The notes under the pieces are model-generated. The model was not told where the DNA came from and made no database searches. It saw only the letters and a list, made by a program, of their open reading frames with translations. 62,881 nucleotides of DNA, from the NCBI GenBank assembly GCA_001804805.1, contig MHBH01000033.1, positions 1 to 62,881 on the forward strand. Direction: 5' to 3'. The first letter of the stretch is position 1, and each line of letters opens with the position of its first letter. The stretch is from Lentisphaerae bacterium GWF2_49_21. GTDB lineage: Bacteria > Verrucomicrobiota > Lentisphaeria > Victivallales > GWF2-50-93. Positions 1 to 8,490 of this stretch are shown here, one piece after another. Both the position numbers and the translations under genes were made by a program.

Positions 1-67
1 ATAAATTATGCTTCTTATATCAATAATTGAAGCAATATATAAAATATTCGTATCTAATTATTTGTAC

Positions 68-664
68 TTATGGTGCCAGGCCCCGTAGTCCCCACGTGCC
101 AGGCCCCGTAGTCCCCACTATGCTATCCAAATAAGGCGAGGTTCCGAATGAGCCCCCGGCATCTTTAAGCTCATGCAACATTCGGATATACCCTGCATCG
201 AGCAAGGCTGTAACTGTTGCCGATACAATTGCAAGATAAAGCATTGGAGGACCGGTAATCCATGACGGTTTCAACATTGGAACATCCCGCCCCTCCCACT
301 CAGGAATGGACTCGCCTGTTGCAGGAATGCCTTGCTTCTCCAGCTTCCTGCGGTCATGGGCCCAGCCCAGCAGCAGGATTCCGACAACAAGCGAGGAAAT
401 TGAGAAGAGAAGATGATACCTGATGTCCAGTTTTATCTTTCGTCGAGCCCACATCCCCAGAAATTCACTTATGCTGTTTTCATACTTTTCCCCATACTTC
501 CTTTCAATGTCGTTGTCGTAATGATGGGGAAATTTGAGATTGGACTTGCCTGGTGGTGGAAAGGTAACTAAAAAGTAGACCATGTATGCCTGCCATAGAA
601 AAACAAGAAAGGCAACAATAGCCAGCATCCGTAGGAGAGTGGAACCCTGTTTAATATTGATCAT
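68..664 (-). CDS. Small multi-spanning membrane protein, function unknown
   Basis: About 198 residues from the ATG at 664. A GGGGG stretch lies 5 bases upstream on the minus strand. The frame stays open upstream to 934, but that part is translated repeat element (790-966) and has no protein character, so I reject the longer start. Three hydrophobic segments are visible: near residues 8-32, a central one around VVGILLLGW, and a third around YLAIVSATVTALL. Charged loops separate them. I recognise no family. The C-terminus runs into a tandem 23-bp repeat and may be longer than the ancestral protein. No neighbour on the same strand suggests a role. Confidence 0.55.
   Translation of the reverse strand: MINIKQGSTLLRMLAIVAFLVFLWQAYMVYFLVTFPPPGKSNLKFPHHYDNDIERKYGEKYENSISEFLGMWARRKIKLDIRYHLLFSISSLVVGILLLGWAHDRRKLEKQGIPATGESIPEWEGRDVPMLKPSWITGPPMLYLAIVSATVTALLDAGYIRMLHELKDAGGSFGTSPYLDSIVGTTGPGTWGLRGLAP
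73..118. repeat. Two tandem copies of a 23-bp unit
   Basis: The unit GTGCCAGGCCCCGTAGTCCCCAC occupies 73-95 and again 96-118 with no difference between copies. It forms the last codons of the minus-strand membrane protein gene that ends at 68, so the Gly/Pro-rich C-terminus of that protein is repeat-derived. Confidence 0.85.
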
Positions 665-789
665 CATATCCCCCGCAACTGTTGTTGTAACATACAGGCT
701 GGAATGGGGAAGGCAAGGAAATGGAAGGGTATAGTTAAGACGGGGGGATGCTGATAACCTTAATTCGTCACGAGGCAAGTATTGATGCA

Positions 790-966
790 AATCCTGAAGG
801 GATTGAATAATACAGCCTGTGGTTTCAACCACAGGAAATATATGAAAAAATGATGCCTCCTGCAGGGACGGAATATATTTCGCCCCTGCAGGGCGAATTA
901 AATTTATGGATTCGATCCCTATGGTTGAAACCATAGGCTTTATTACCTAACGCATTCCATGCGTAA
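790..966 (+). repeat. Multi-hairpin repeat element, copy 1
   Basis: This 177-bp copy carries a series of inverted repeats. The first is AATCC...GGATT, then CCTGTGGTTTCAACCACAGG, then a stem built on GGGACGGA/CCCCTGCAGG, then CCTATGGTTGAAACCATAGG, and last GCATTCCATGC. The same order and near-identical sequence recur at 48484-48661 (opposite orientation) and 54058-54235 (same orientation). It contains no ORF of its own. It resembles transposase-dependent REP/MITE-type repeats, but that is inference since no transposase is in the window. Confidence 0.85.
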
Positions 967-1091
967 AAAACATATTTGGAATTGGTATAATTATCGGGAC
1001 ACTATATTAAGAAAAATATTTTCTTTTGAGATTCTGCTAAGAAAAGATCAACCGCTATCTTTTCTTTGTCGAGGAGGAATTTGTTTATCTA

Positions 1092-2495
1092 CTACCTCTC
1101 CGGGATGCTTGAAGGCGGGGTGGGCGGGATTTCGATCTCCTCGCGGCGTTCAAGATTGACGGAGAAGAGTATGACTAGTGCGGCGATGACGTTTGAAATT
1201 GAGAGCGCTATCGGGCCGATCTGGGTGCCGCCGGCCCCGAGGTTAAGGGCGATGAACGAGGTGATTGCGATCATCGCAATGTAGATGGCCTGTCCGGAAA
1301 GTATCGCCACAGGCTTCTTCAGATATGCCGCCTTGCCTTCGCAGTAGGTCCTCATCCCGATTGTCAGCGGCATCAGGATCAGCATGAGCGATGTCTGGAT
1401 TATCAGGGGCACGGTCGATTCCGGAAGATGCTGGACGTCCAGATAATACCATTTGCAGAAGAAGGGAATGATGAAGATCAGCGGGACAAATCCAAGCACC
1501 AGTCCTGAGACGAGGGCGAACTTCTTGAGGATCCTCCGGTTCAAGCCGTCCTCATAGAAGGTTATGACCGTCGCCGAGATCCTTGTCGCAGCAAAACTGA
1601 CCGCATTGAAAAGGCTTATCACAGCATAATAGACTGGCAGTGTGATTTCAGGATTCGGCGCCCTTGACGCGAAGGAAGCTATGACATATCCCGAAAGGCT
1701 TATGAACAGCTGGCCTATCGAGAAACTCGCGGCATATGTGAGGATTGTCTGGTAGGTAGGCCTTTTTCCAGCAACAGGCAGAGCCTTGACAAAAGGTCTT
1801 GCCATAATGTATAGGACTACGCTTTCCAGGATTACTGGGATAGTCAGGCAGACTATCGCCCAGAACGGACCGATAAACGCTATCATACAGAAGATATAGG
1901 CAAGGATGATTGTCAGGATGATCCTCCCCAGCGTCGCCGTATAGGCCCTTCCGGTCGCCTTGTGGACGAAGAGCGTGGTCATGTAGGGCGTTCTCTGCGC
2001 AAAGATGAACTGGAGCGGGATTCCGGTGAGCAATGCGATATATGCCGACTTTTCCATGTCCGCCGGAAGCCCCATGATCACGCCCAGGATCAAGTGTGCT
2101 ATCGGTGGTATGCAGACGATTATCTGGAGGGCGCAGAGTACGATGCCCATGTAAAAGCAGATTCTCCTGTGGGCGTGGTATCCTTCCGAAGTCTTTCCGA
2201 AGATCATTCCTGCGATGAAAATTCCGGCGCCCATGGAGGCGATGAAAAAAGAGACGATGTTCGCCTGGGCGAGTCCGGCGATATTGATTGCTCCGCCGTC
2301 GCCACGGGCTGCGACTGCGGCGACAAGCGGATATGTTATCGACTGTGACAGCGCCTGCAGCGCAAGCGGTATGAAATAGAAGGACAGTGTGCTGAATGAA
2401 GCTGTCTTTGATTGAGGTTCTGAAAGATGTTCTGAGTTTTGCATCAGGTAAAATGTACCATTAGACAGTAAATTCAAGAACATGTCTTGCGACAT
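1092..2495 (-). CDS. MATE/MOP-like multi-spanning membrane transporter
   Basis: 467 residues with about twelve hydrophobic segments, the first near residue 38. The overall pattern, with long paired helices, short polar loops and a hydrophilic tail EIEIPPTPPSSIPER, is that of MOP-superfamily exporters or flippases (MATE, Wzx-like). No signature motif is strong enough to name a substrate. The start is uncertain: ATG 2495 and ATG 2444 are both in frame and neither has a good ribosome-binding site. The next gene on the right is divergent, so this gene is probably monocistronic. Transport of a drug, lipid-linked sugar or glycan are equally open. Confidence 0.65.
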   Translation of the reverse strand: MSQDMFLNLLSNGTFYLMQNSEHLSEPQSKTASFSTLSFYFIPLALQALSQSITYPLVAAVAARGDGGAINIAGLAQANIVSFFIASMGAGIFIAGMIFGKTSEGYHAHRRICFYMGIVLCALQIIVCIPPIAHLILGVIMGLPADMEKSAYIALLTGIPLQFIFAQRTPYMTTLFVHKATGRAYTATLGRIILTIILAYIFCMIAFIGPFWAIVCLTIPVILESVVLYIMARPFVKALPVAGKRPTYQTILTYAASFSIGQLFISLSGYVIASFASRAPNPEITLPVYYAVISLFNAVSFAATRISATVITFYEDGLNRRILKKFALVSGLVLGFVPLIFIIPFFCKWYYLDVQHLPESTVPLIIQTSLMLILMPLTIGMRTYCEGKAAYLKKPVAILSGQAIYIAMIAITSFIALNLGAGGTQIGPIALSISNVIAALVILFSVNLERREEIEIPPTPPSSIPER

Positions 2496-2544
2496 TAACT
2501 ACGAACGGATTCAATTCAAATGGGAACTCGTTGGTAGCCTGTCG

Positions 2545-2569
2545 CGCCGTAGCTTCTATGCGAAGGCGG
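2545..2569. repeat. Short dispersed palindrome (CGCCGTAGCTTC...GAAGGCG)
   Basis: The stem is built from CGCC(GTAGCTTC) and its complement GAAGGCGG. An inverted copy lies at 5655-5680, so the pair brackets the GH38 gene in opposite orientation. Confidence 0.7.
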
Positions 2570-2714
2570 ATTAAGCCCGCGAGAGCTGTTCCTGTGCTTT
2601 TTACGTTGTCTTTCTTAGTTTCGAAAATCCACTTGGAATCTCTTCAAAATTCGCGTTAAGGCACTATCTTATTCCGCTTGTCAATAAAAGGAGCCCAAAT
2701 AAAAGGATCCATAT

Positions 2715-5597
2715 ATGATAAATTCAGAAAACTTCAAGAATTCCGGAGCTTTCGTAAAACATCTTGAGGAACGGATAAACGCCGAACTCAAATTCGCAGA
2801 AAAGCTCTGCGGATTCCACAAGGAAAACGCCGGAGCCTGGCAGGAACTGATCCAGAAGGCCGACAAACTTGTCGCCGATGCCGCCGCAGCCGGCAATCTC
2901 GACCAGATCTCCTCAGCGGTGGATGAAGCGGAAAAGATGCTCGCTCCTATTGCGAAGTTCGCAAAAAACTACTCGATCTACTGTGTCGGCCACGCCCACA
3001 TCGACATGAACTGGATGTGGCCCTGGCAGGATACCGTAGCAACGACCATCGACAGCTTCAGCACGGTCATCAAGCTCATGAAGGAGTTTCCGGAGTTCAA
3101 GTTCAGCCAGAGCCAGGCGAGCGTCTATGCGATAGTTGAGAAATACAATCCCGAACTTCTTGCGCAGATCGCAAAGCGCGTGAAGGAAGGACGCTGGGAA
3201 GTCACCGCAAGCCACTGGGTGGAGGGCGACAAGAACCTCAGCGGCGACGAATCACTCTGCAGGCATCTGCTCTACACGAGACGCTACATGAAGAAGCTTT
3301 TCAATCTCAAGCCCGAGGACGTTGAGATCGACTGGGCTCCCGACACTTTCGGCCATGCCTCGACAATGCCTTCTTATCTTGTAAAAGGCGGAGTAAAATA
3401 TGTCTATCTGCACAGGCCCGGCGAACTCGGTCCGAAAAGGCCTCTTGCTTTCTGGTGGAAGGCTCCGGACGGCGCGAAAGTGCTTGTCAGGAATGATTCG
3501 GCCCAGGGCTACAACGGCGCCGTCAACCCCGGCATAATCGATCCCCTCTGCAATTTCTTCACGGAGACCGGACTGCCATACGTGATGTTCGTCTACGGTG
3601 TCGGCGATCATGGCGGCGGACCGACACGCCGTGACATCATGCGTGCGATCGACATGGACAGCTGGCCTATCTTCCCGAATGTCAAGTTCTCCACGTCAAG
3701 GGAGTTTTTCAAACGTCTCGAAAAGGATGCCTCCTGGCTTCCGATCCTTGAATGCGAGCTGAATTTCGAGCTTGCCGGATGCTATACGACGCAGACGCTC
3801 ATCAAGAAATGCAACAGGTTCTCGGAAAACCGCATCAATGACGCTGAAAACGTCGCGGCCCTCCTCTCGAAGATTTCCGGATTCAAATATGACGCAGCGG
3901 AGTTCGAGGAGTGCTGGCGGGACACATTGTTCTCGCAGTTTCATGACATACTTCCCGGATCCGGAGTGCATGACACGAGGACCTACACGCACGGACTTTT
4001 CCAGAAGACGATGGCATCGGTTCTTTCTGAAAAGACAAAGGCGCTCAGACAGTTCGCATCTAAAATCGATACGACCTTTGCAGGATTTCCCGAAGAACCT
4101 GAACTTCCGGCGGGCCATATTCCCGCGGCGATGGGAGCCGGTGTCGGATTCCTTGCTACGCAGCTTCAGGTGACACATGCCGAGCAGAGCGTCGGTTACG
4201 GACCGCGTCCGTTCCTGATATTCAACACCCAGGCTTGTGAGAGGAATGAAATCGCAGAAGTGACAGTCTGGGACAATACTTCCGGAAGAAGCCATGCGGA
4301 ATTCGCAAAGCTTCCGTTCTCGGTTGTTGCGCCGGACAAGACGGTGATCAAGCCCCAGCTGTTAACTTCAGGCGGGTATTGGGGGCATAATTATGCGAAG
4401 TTCGCATTTCCCGTGGAAATCCCCGGAAACGGATATGCCGTCTATACGATTGTCGAAAAGGAGACTGACAAGAAGCTTGAAAACAAGGTCTGGCAGCTTG
4501 GAAAAAGGCACACCTGTTTCTATTCAAGGGTTGAACGGCAGAGCGAAGGCCTTGAAAATGAATTTACCCGCATGGAAATAAACATGACAACCGGCGGGAT
4601 CATGAAGCTCATCGATAAGCGCAGCGGCAGGAGCCTGATTGATTCTGAAAACTCGTCGCTTCTCGAATATGGCGTTGAAAGACCTCACGGAATGACCGCC
4701 TGGATTGTAGAGCACACGGGCGGATATGAAAATCCGCAGGTGATTTCAATCGAAAGGACCATAGAAGGACCTTATATCAATGCTGTGAAGGTCAGGATGA
4801 AGATCCATGAATCCGATTTCAACATGATATATGAGATGCGCGCAGACGATCCGAAAGTCTACATCAGGATAAGCGGAACCTGGTTCCAGAGAGGTACGCC
4901 GGAGACAGGAATTCCAGTCCTTCGCTTTGCAGTTCCGTTCACCATGCAGAACATCAAGGCCCGTTATGAAGTTCCATTCGGAGCGATCGACCGCGAGTGC
5001 AACAAGGGCGAGGAAGTTCCCGCGCTCCAGTGGGCGCAGGTCACTGGCGATGCCGGCAAGGAAAAGGAAGGATGCCTGCTCCTGAACGACTCCAAATACG
5101 GATTCTCCCTTGAGGGGAACAAGCTGGCGGTCACTCTTATCCGCAGCAGCTATGATCCTGACATCCTGCCTGAAATCGGAAACCATGAGATCAATCTCGC
5201 GCTCATGCCGTTTGAAGGCGACTTGAAGATCGCTGATGCTGTGAACAAAGGAAGAAACTTCAATCATCCGCTCCTGATCACGGGAACGGATGTCCACAAG
5301 GGACCCCGGCCTGCGGTTTCGGAAATTGTAAGTGTAAAATCATCAGCTGTAACTCTCAGCGCTGTTAAAAAGGCTGAAAACGACGGCGCGATGATATTGC
5401 GTTTTTATAATACATTAAGCGGCAGGACGGAAGTCTCAGTCGCTTTCAATTCAAAGTTCCTCGGCAAGGTCAAGAAGGCCGTGGAGACCGATATTATCGA
5501 GCGTCCATTGGAAAATTCCAGTGTGAAAGTGTCAGGAGACACTGCGAAATTCGCAATCGCCGGAAAATCAATCGCGACGATAGCGGTGTATTTCTGA
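2715..5597 (+). CDS. Alpha-mannosidase, glycoside hydrolase family 38
   Basis: 960 residues, usual for bacterial GH38. The metal-binding GHAHIDMNW motif is at residues 92-100 (His95, Asp97 as ligands). The nucleophile motif DWAPDTFGH is at 207-214 with Asp210 as the likely nucleophile. A conserved GDHGGGPTRRD segment follows near 297, and the C-terminal half has the beta-rich GH38 layout. It hydrolyses alpha-mannosides. No signal peptide is visible, so it probably acts in the cytoplasm on imported oligosaccharides. ATG 2715 follows AAAGGATCC at a good distance. The gene carries three TGCGAANTTCGCA palindromes (2951, 4394, 5543), each reading AKFA. It is flanked by an inverted pair of short repeats. 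Linkage specificity cannot be read from sequence. Confidence 0.93.
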   Translation: MINSENFKNSGAFVKHLEERINAELKFAEKLCGFHKENAGAWQELIQKADKLVADAAAAGNLDQISSAVDEAEKMLAPIAKFAKNYSIYCVGHAHIDMNWMWPWQDTVATTIDSFSTVIKLMKEFPEFKFSQSQASVYAIVEKYNPELLAQIAKRVKEGRWEVTASHWVEGDKNLSGDESLCRHLLYTRRYMKKLFNLKPEDVEIDWAPDTFGHASTMPSYLVKGGVKYVYLHRPGELGPKRPLAFWWKAPDGAKVLVRNDSAQGYNGAVNPGIIDPLCNFFTETGLPYVMFVYGVGDHGGGPTRRDIMRAIDMDSWPIFPNVKFSTSREFFKRLEKDASWLPILECELNFELAGCYTTQTLIKKCNRFSENRINDAENVAALLSKISGFKYDAAEFEECWRDTLFSQFHDILPGSGVHDTRTYTHGLFQKTMASVLSEKTKALRQFASKIDTTFAGFPEEPELPAGHIPAAMGAGVGFLATQLQVTHAEQSVGYGPRPFLIFNTQACERNEIAEVTVWDNTSGRSHAEFAKLPFSVVAPDKTVIKPQLLTSGGYWGHNYAKFAFPVEIPGNGYAVYTIVEKETDKKLENKVWQLGKRHTCFYSRVERQSEGLENEFTRMEINMTTGGIMKLIDKRSGRSLIDSENSSLLEYGVERPHGMTAWIVEHTGGYENPQVISIERTIEGPYINAVKVRMKIHESDFNMIYEMRADDPKVYIRISGTWFQRGTPETGIPVLRFAVPFTMQNIKARYEVPFGAIDRECNKGEEVPALQWAQVTGDAGKEKEGCLLLNDSKYGFSLEGNKLAVTLIRSSYDPDILPEIGNHEINLALMPFEGDLKIADAVNKGRNFNHPLLITGTDVHKGPRPAVSEIVSVKSSAVTLSAVKKAENDGAMILRFYNTLSGRTEVSVAFNSKFLGKVKKAVETDIIERPLENSSVKVSGDTAKFAIAGKSIATIAVYF
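2951..2963. repeat. TGCGAANTTCGCA palindrome family, first of 12 copies
   Basis: Copies with central G/C start at 2951, 4394, 21466, 26732, 36917, 37236, 37347, 47674, 56000 and 60488. Copies with central A/T start at 5543 and 14421. Each is 13 bases long and all lie inside coding sequence. By strand of the host gene, 11 of 12 are read as Ala-Lys-Phe-Ala or Ala-Asn-Phe-Ala; only 36917 in murC is in another frame (Cys-Glu-Leu-Arg). Under uniform base composition fewer than 0.01 copies are expected in this length. Confidence 0.95.
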
Positions 5598-5601
5598 AGT
5601 A

Positions 5602-5623
5602 GGTACGCCCTTAAGGGTGTACC
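5602..5623 (+). terminator. Possible terminator hairpin after the GH38 gene
   Basis: A 22-bp near-perfect palindrome GGTACGCCCTTAAGGGTGTACC begins 4 bases after the GH38 stop codon. The following T-run is weak (ATTCTTTGATTT), so it could instead be another dispersed palindrome. Confidence 0.4.
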
Positions 5624-5654
5624 ATTCTTTGATTTAAATTCATGGGACAGGCTT

Positions 5655-5680
5655 CCGCCTTCGCTAAGAAGCTACGGCGG
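5655..5680. repeat. Short dispersed palindrome, inverted copy of 2545-2569
   Basis: CCGCCTTCGCTAAGAAGCTACGGCGG forms a stem CCGCC/GGCGG with an internal AGCTTCTT-type core. It is the reverse complement of the repeat upstream of the GH38 gene, with a few differences. Confidence 0.7.
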
Positions 5681-5742
5681 ACACGGAAAGCCCGTTCCTG
5701 TTAATGGGCTTAATGAGTAATTAAAAAACAAAGGAATGAATA

Positions 5743-6435
5743 ATGAAGATTTCGTTTACAGGAATTGATCTGCCGGAGGGGAAGGTCAAGTACATTGATC
5801 CGATCCTAGTCGAGCTTGAAAAGAAGTTCAGCCCGAAGAAGGTGTCGCCGTTCTTTGCGGAGTTCGCAAAGGACAGCTGGGACAAGGCGGAGGCTATCGC
5901 AATACATTCGGACAACCTTCTCGACCTGCTGATCGTCGATATCGAGAAGCTTGAGACAAGGATCGAGAGGACGGAAGATGAGAAGGAAAAGGCCTTCATT
6001 AAAAAGTGCCTTGCACATCTGGAGAAGAGCCTGCCCCTCAGCGACATGGATTTTCCAGAGGAGGACACCCCGCTTATCAAACTGCTTTCACCGGTAAGCT
6101 GCAAGCCGACGTATGTCTGTCCGGAAAAGACGCCTGAAGTGAACGGGGTAATTAAAAATGTCCTTGAGAAGGCGAAACATTCCTTCTTCTATACGGCAGG
6201 AAAACCCGAAGTCCACTCCTGGCTTATTAAGAAAGGTTCCGATATCGTCACGTGCGCCGGGAAGATCCATACCGATCTTGCGAAGGGCTTCATCAAGGCG
6301 GACATCGTCAACTTCAAGGATTTCAAGGATGTATTCAATCTCCAGGAGGCGCGCACGAAGGGACTTGTCAAGCTTGTCGACCGCGACTATATCATCCAGG
6401 AAGGCGATATCATCGAGATAAGGTTCAACGTATAA
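5743..6435 (+). CDS. YchF/OLA1-like protein lacking the GTPase domain (TGS/DUF933)
   Basis: 230 residues from ATG 5743, which has a good AAGGAATGA site. The C-terminal ~85 residues match the YchF C-terminal TGS-like domain: FYTAGKPEVHSW, AGKIHTDLAKGFIKAD, and the terminal DYIIQEGD...FNV. Residues about 60-110 match the YchF helical hairpin (IEKLETRIERTEDEKEKAF, then LEKSLPLSD). YchF is normally about 360 residues and starts with a P-loop GxxxxGKS; here the N-terminus is MKISFTGIDLPEG and no P-loop, switch or NKxE-type motif is visible. It is therefore a family member without the nucleotide-binding core. The role is unknown; ribosome binding is possible from family knowledge. It sits just upstream of asnB, sharing the structured gap at 6432-6508. 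Confidence 0.8.
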   Translation: MKISFTGIDLPEGKVKYIDPILVELEKKFSPKKVSPFFAEFAKDSWDKAEAIAIHSDNLLDLLIVDIEKLETRIERTEDEKEKAFIKKCLAHLEKSLPLSDMDFPEEDTPLIKLLSPVSCKPTYVCPEKTPEVNGVIKNVLEKAKHSFFYTAGKPEVHSWLIKKGSDIVTCAGKIHTDLAKGFIKADIVNFKDFKDVFNLQEARTKGLVKLVDRDYIIQEGDIIEIRFNV

Positions 6436-6508
6436 ATTTACCCGACGGGAAATTTATGATATTGGGATTTTGGTGTCAGTTATAAATTTTTTCGGAGAAA
6501 AAATTTAT
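6432..6508 (+). promoter_or_regulatory. asnB leader: two AT-rich hairpins and a 9-codon ORF
   Basis: Hairpin 1 (6432-6457) pairs ATAAATTT/AAATTTAT around CCC-GAC-GGG and supplies the TAA stop of the upstream gene. Its last bases form an ATG (6456) that opens the 9-codon frame MILGFWCQL, which stops at 6485. Hairpin 2 (6482-6508) is a perfect 12-bp stem, ATAAATTTTTTC-GGA-GAAAAAATTTAT. The GGAG ribosome-binding site is in its loop and the asnB ATG (6507) overlaps its right arm. Translation of the short ORF would pass into the left arm and could open hairpin 2. Regulation is inference. Confidence 0.6.
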
Positions 6509-8393
6509 GTGCGGGATCGTGGGGATAGTCCATCTTGACGGAAGTCCGGTGTTGCCGGAGATTCTTGCGTCGATGAATTCCGCGATAATCCACCGCGGAC
6601 CCGATGGTGAAGGCATCTGGCACGACGGGCCGGCCGGGCTTGCCCACCGCCGCCTTTCCATCATTGATCTTGCCGCCGGCAAACAGCCGATGACGAACGA
6701 GGACGGTACCGTCTGGATCACCTACAACGGCGAGATATACAACCATGTCGAACTCCGCAGGAACCTTGAGAACAAGGGGCATAAGTTCAAGACCAGCTGC
6801 GATACCGAAGTCATCGTCCATCTCTACGAGGAATACGGCCGTGACTGCGTGACTTTCCTGAACGGGATGTTCGCCTTCGGAATATATGATGTCAAGAACA
6901 GAGTTCTGTTCCTTGCCCGCGACAGGATGGGGCAGAAGCCGCTTGTCTATTTCAGCGACGGGAAAAGGTGTGTCTTTGCGAGCGAGATGCAGGCGCTCTT
7001 AAAACATCCGCAGATGTCCCGGGAGATCAACCTGCAGTCCCTCCATGATTATTTTTCCCTGCAGTATGTTCCGCATCCGGACGCCATCTACAGCAAGGTC
7101 AAGAAGCTTCCTCCCTCACATACCCTGGAAATAAACCTCCAGTTCGGAAAGACCAGGCTCAACAGATACTGGAAATGCAGGTTTGACCAGAAGAACGACA
7201 TGACTTACGAAGAGGCGAAAATCCTTCTCCGCCAGCGCATGGAGGATGCAGTCAGGATCAGGCTCATGTCGGATGTCCCCCTCGGCGCATTCCTGTCCGG
7301 AGGGATTGACTCGACGATCATAGTCGGACTGATGGCCAGGATTTCAGGGTCGCCTGTCAAGACCTTCACGATCGGATTCGATGACAAAAGGTATGACGAA
7401 AGGAAATATGCCAGGATTGTTGCGTTGAAATTCAAGACCGAACACAGCGACAAGATAGTGAATCCATCGGACTTCTCCCTGGTGGAGAAACTTATCAGGC
7501 ATTACGGGGAGCCATACTGCGATGCGTCGATGCTTCCTACTTATCTTCTGAGCGCTTTCACAAGGGAGAAGGTGACTGTCGCCCTCAGCGGAGATGGCGC
7601 GGACGAGCTTTTCGCCGGATATTACAGGTATCTTGTGATGAAGTATTCCCAGTTCGCGGATTTCATCCCGTTGCCGGTCAGGAAATCGATGTTCAGCATG
7701 CTTACGGGCATCCTTCCTCCGAAGACGGAGGAGAGGGCGATGACAGGCCATATCCACAGGATTCTTTCCGCAGCCGCTTCTTCCAGCGACAGCAGGTATA
7801 TCGACATAATCAGCAGGTTCAGCGAGGAGATGAAGAAGGAATTGTACGGGGATAAATTCGGGGATTTCACCGGCCGGTCGACGCAGGATTACATCCAGGC
7901 CCTTTATCTCAATTCAAACGCCTTCGATCCGATCGAGAAGATAATGGACACCGACATCAACAGTTATCTGCCCGGGGACATCCTGACAAAGGTGGATATC
8001 GCATCAATGTCATGTTCGCTGGAGCTCAGAAGTCCTTTCATGGACTATCGGATAGCCGAACTCGCTGCTTCAATGCCTCTCTCATACAAACAGGATGGTA
8101 CCGAAAGGAAGCATATCCTCCGCGAAGCCTTCTCTGATCTTATTCCGCCGGAGCTTCTCAAGAGGAGGAAGCTTGGATTTGGAGTGCCTCTTGCCTCATG
8201 GTTCAGGAAGGAATGGGCGGGGATCCTGAAGGAAAGGCTGCTCGAAGGGAAATCCGTCAAGGAGAATTACTTCAAGAAGGAAGTTCTTGAAAAAATTATA
8301 ACCAAACACCAGAAGTCCAGGGCCGACTACAGCTATCCTCTGTGGGCGATGCTAGTGTTCGAGCTCTGGCTGGAAAACCAGACAGGAAATTGA
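6507..8393 (+). CDS. asnB: Asparagine synthetase B, glutamine-hydrolysing
   Basis: 628 residues. The protein begins MCGIVGIV, so Cys2 becomes the N-terminal nucleophile of the class II glutaminase domain (about residues 1-200). The synthetase domain carries the PP-loop ATP motif SGGIDST at about 263-269, and the conserved SGDGADELFAGYYRY follows near 360. It makes asparagine from aspartate, glutamine and ATP in the cytoplasm. Related enzymes amidate other carboxylates in surface glycan clusters, and that cannot be excluded here. The start is fixed by the MCG requirement and the GGAG site in the hairpin loop upstream. Confidence 0.95.
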   Translation: MCGIVGIVHLDGSPVLPEILASMNSAIIHRGPDGEGIWHDGPAGLAHRRLSIIDLAAGKQPMTNEDGTVWITYNGEIYNHVELRRNLENKGHKFKTSCDTEVIVHLYEEYGRDCVTFLNGMFAFGIYDVKNRVLFLARDRMGQKPLVYFSDGKRCVFASEMQALLKHPQMSREINLQSLHDYFSLQYVPHPDAIYSKVKKLPPSHTLEINLQFGKTRLNRYWKCRFDQKNDMTYEEAKILLRQRMEDAVRIRLMSDVPLGAFLSGGIDSTIIVGLMARISGSPVKTFTIGFDDKRYDERKYARIVALKFKTEHSDKIVNPSDFSLVEKLIRHYGEPYCDASMLPTYLLSAFTREKVTVALSGDGADELFAGYYRYLVMKYSQFADFIPLPVRKSMFSMLTGILPPKTEERAMTGHIHRILSAAASSSDSRYIDIISRFSEEMKKELYGDKFGDFTGRSTQDYIQALYLNSNAFDPIEKIMDTDINSYLPGDILTKVDIASMSCSLELRSPFMDYRIAELAASMPLSYKQDGTERKHILREAFSDLIPPELLKRRKLGFGVPLASWFRKEWAGILKERLLEGKSVKENYFKKEVLEKIITKHQKSRADYSYPLWAMLVFELWLENQTGN

Positions 8394-8409
8394 GAATTTA
8401 GAATTATTG

Positions 8410-8470
8410 GACAGGATTACAGGATTTTCATGATTAATTAATTCAATCCTGCCAATCCAGTTATCCTGTC
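8410..8470. repeat. GACAGGAT...ATCCTGTC miniature inverted repeat
   Basis: A 61-bp unit with inverted ends GACAGGATTACAGGATT and AATCCAGTTATCCTGTC. The same ends flank the GxxExxY gene (19970-19997 and 20391-20417). A second miniature copy lies at 44845-44903 and a half copy at 36654-36672. Confidence 0.8.
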
Positions 8471-8490
8471 AAAACTTTGAAAGGAAGAAA

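Noticed and set aside
68-934. Long start (934) for the first minus-strand gene
   Set aside because: The extra ~90 residues are the translation of the 790-966 repeat and lack protein character; ATG 664 follows a G-rich site.
790-966. CRISPR-like array of short palindromes
   Set aside because: The palindromes differ from each other, there are no equal-length spacers, and the whole block recurs as one unit.
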